Origin: Burkholderiales bacterium
GTDB lineage: Bacteria; Pseudomonadota; Gammaproteobacteria; Burkholderiales; Casimicrobiaceae
Assembly (NCBI GenBank): GCA_020847675.1
Contig: JADLBN010000198.1
Span: 1 to 48,016 of the forward strand
Direction: 5' to 3'
Length of the DNA: 48,016 nt
Shown here piece by piece: positions 47,456-48,016 of the stretch. Position 1 is the first letter of the stretch. Each line of letters opens with the position of its first letter. The notes beneath the pieces were generated by a model, which was given only the letters and a program-made list of their open reading frames with translations, was not told the origin of the DNA and ran no database searches. The translations under genes were made by a program, and so were the position numbers.

Positions 47456-48016
47456 GTGGCACGCACCGGATTTTCCCGCGCTCGCGGCACGGCCGGTGCG
47501 CCGCGCGCGCCGGCCGGACGCGCGAGCGCCACGCTCACGCTGTCACCGCTCGACAATCGCGCGCTCGCGAACCTCTGCGGCCCGCTCGACGCGAATCTGC
47601 GCCAGATCGAGGCGGCCTGCGACGTCGCGATCGCGCACCGGGCGGGAACCTTCTCGATCACCGGCGAGCCGCAGCAGGCTGCGCGGGCGCGCGCAGCGAT
47701 CGAGCGCTTCTACGCGGCGGCGCAGAAGCCGCTGACGGTCGACGACATCCAGCTCGGGCTGGTGGAGGTCGCCACGCGCGCGCCGCTGGCCGTCGCCGGT
47801 TTCGACGACGCCCCGGCGCTGCGCACCCGGCGTGCGGACCTGCACGGACGCACGCCCAACCAGGTCGCCTACCTCGGCGCCATCGCCTCGCACGACATCA
47901 CGTTCGGGATCGGGCCCGCCGGCACCGGCAAGACCTATCTCGCGGTAGCCTGCGCGGTCGACGCGCTGGAACGCGACGCGGTGAAGCGGCTGGTGCTGGT
48001 CCGCCCCGCGGTCGAG
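47456..48016 (+). CDS. phoH: PhoH-family ATPase, 3' end beyond the window
   Basis: From GTG 47456 the frame is open to the window edge for 187 codons. It contains LTLSPLDNRALANLCGPLD, a KH-like N-terminal region, RTPNQVAYLGAIASHDITFG and the Walker A GIGPAGTGKTYLAVACAVDA, ending LVLVRPAVE. This is the YbeZ/PhoH group, associated with the endoribonuclease YbeY and late ribosome maturation. It starts 12 bases after the protease gene. The true start is uncertain because residues 2-25 are basic low complexity. Confidence 0.93.
   Translation, partial: MARTGFSRARGTAGAPRAPAGRASATLTLSPLDNRALANLCGPLDANLRQIEAACDVAIAHRAGTFSITGEPQQAARARAAIERFYAAAQKPLTVDDIQLGLVEVATRAPLAVAGFDDAPALRTRRADLHGRTPNQVAYLGAIASHDITFGIGPAGTGKTYLAVACAVDALERDAVKRLVLVRPAVE

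Overview
The window is high-GC, densely coded bacterial DNA that looks betaproteobacterial, most likely Burkholderiales or a close relative. The grounds are the protein types, an S-adenosylhomocysteine (SAH) riboswitch in front of ahcY, a 6S RNA gene just downstream of zapA, the miaB/phoH pair, and dispersed palindromic repeats built on GGGGTCTGTCCCC and GGTGTCTGACACC. No tRNA, rRNA, CRISPR array, insertion sequence or prophage gene was seen. The species cannot be named from the sequence alone. Layout, 1-15 kb: housekeeping and assorted metabolism. The minus strand carries ahcY (running off the left edge and broken by an in-frame TAG) behind an SAH riboswitch, a small HEIGHH putative peptidase and an unrecognised 42-residue basic protein. 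Then come an FAD amine-oxidase-like enzyme, a DUF429 protein, an alpha/beta hydrolase followed by pobA, an old-yellow-enzyme reductase with a hypothetical partner, a chagasin-like inhibitor lipoprotein, metK, a Sua5-type tRNA threonylcarbamoylation enzyme, glycerate kinase, an orphan malonate-decarboxylase beta/gamma fusion and a MatB-like malonyl-CoA synthetase. Layout, 15.5-34 kb: a carboxylate and oxalate utilisation region. A quinone oxidoreductase is followed by a TRAP transporter (dctPQM). A GntR/FCD regulator is transcribed away from oxc (oxalyl-CoA decarboxylase). Downstream of oxc lie frc (formyl-CoA:oxalate CoA-transferase), an ADP-forming acyl-CoA ligase, a tripartite tricarboxylate-type transporter (tctC, tctB, tctA) and a two-subunit NAD-dependent molybdenum/tungsten formate dehydrogenase. 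Together these give import, CoA activation, decarboxylation to formyl-CoA, release of formate by CoA transfer, and oxidation of formate to CO2 with NADH. The GntR/oxc intergenic region carries two near-identical palindromes centred on TGATATATCA, one inside each divergent promoter. Layout, 34-48 kb: a TSUP permease and an EVE-domain protein with overlapping genes, 6S RNA, zapA, a short ZapB-like coiled coil, greB, a BtuF-like binding protein, a TetR regulator with a truncated haemoglobin, btuB behind a cobalamin riboswitch, a ClsC-like phospholipase D, miaB, a large metzincin-type lipoprotein protease and the start of phoH. The best candidates for follow-up are the GntR operator pair and the organisation of the oxalate locus, the amber codon in ahcY, the orphan malonate-decarboxylase fusion beside matB and a TRAP transporter, the 42-residue protein, and the dispersed palindromes with no transposase in view. 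I did not find a gene set that I could defend as an entirely new system.
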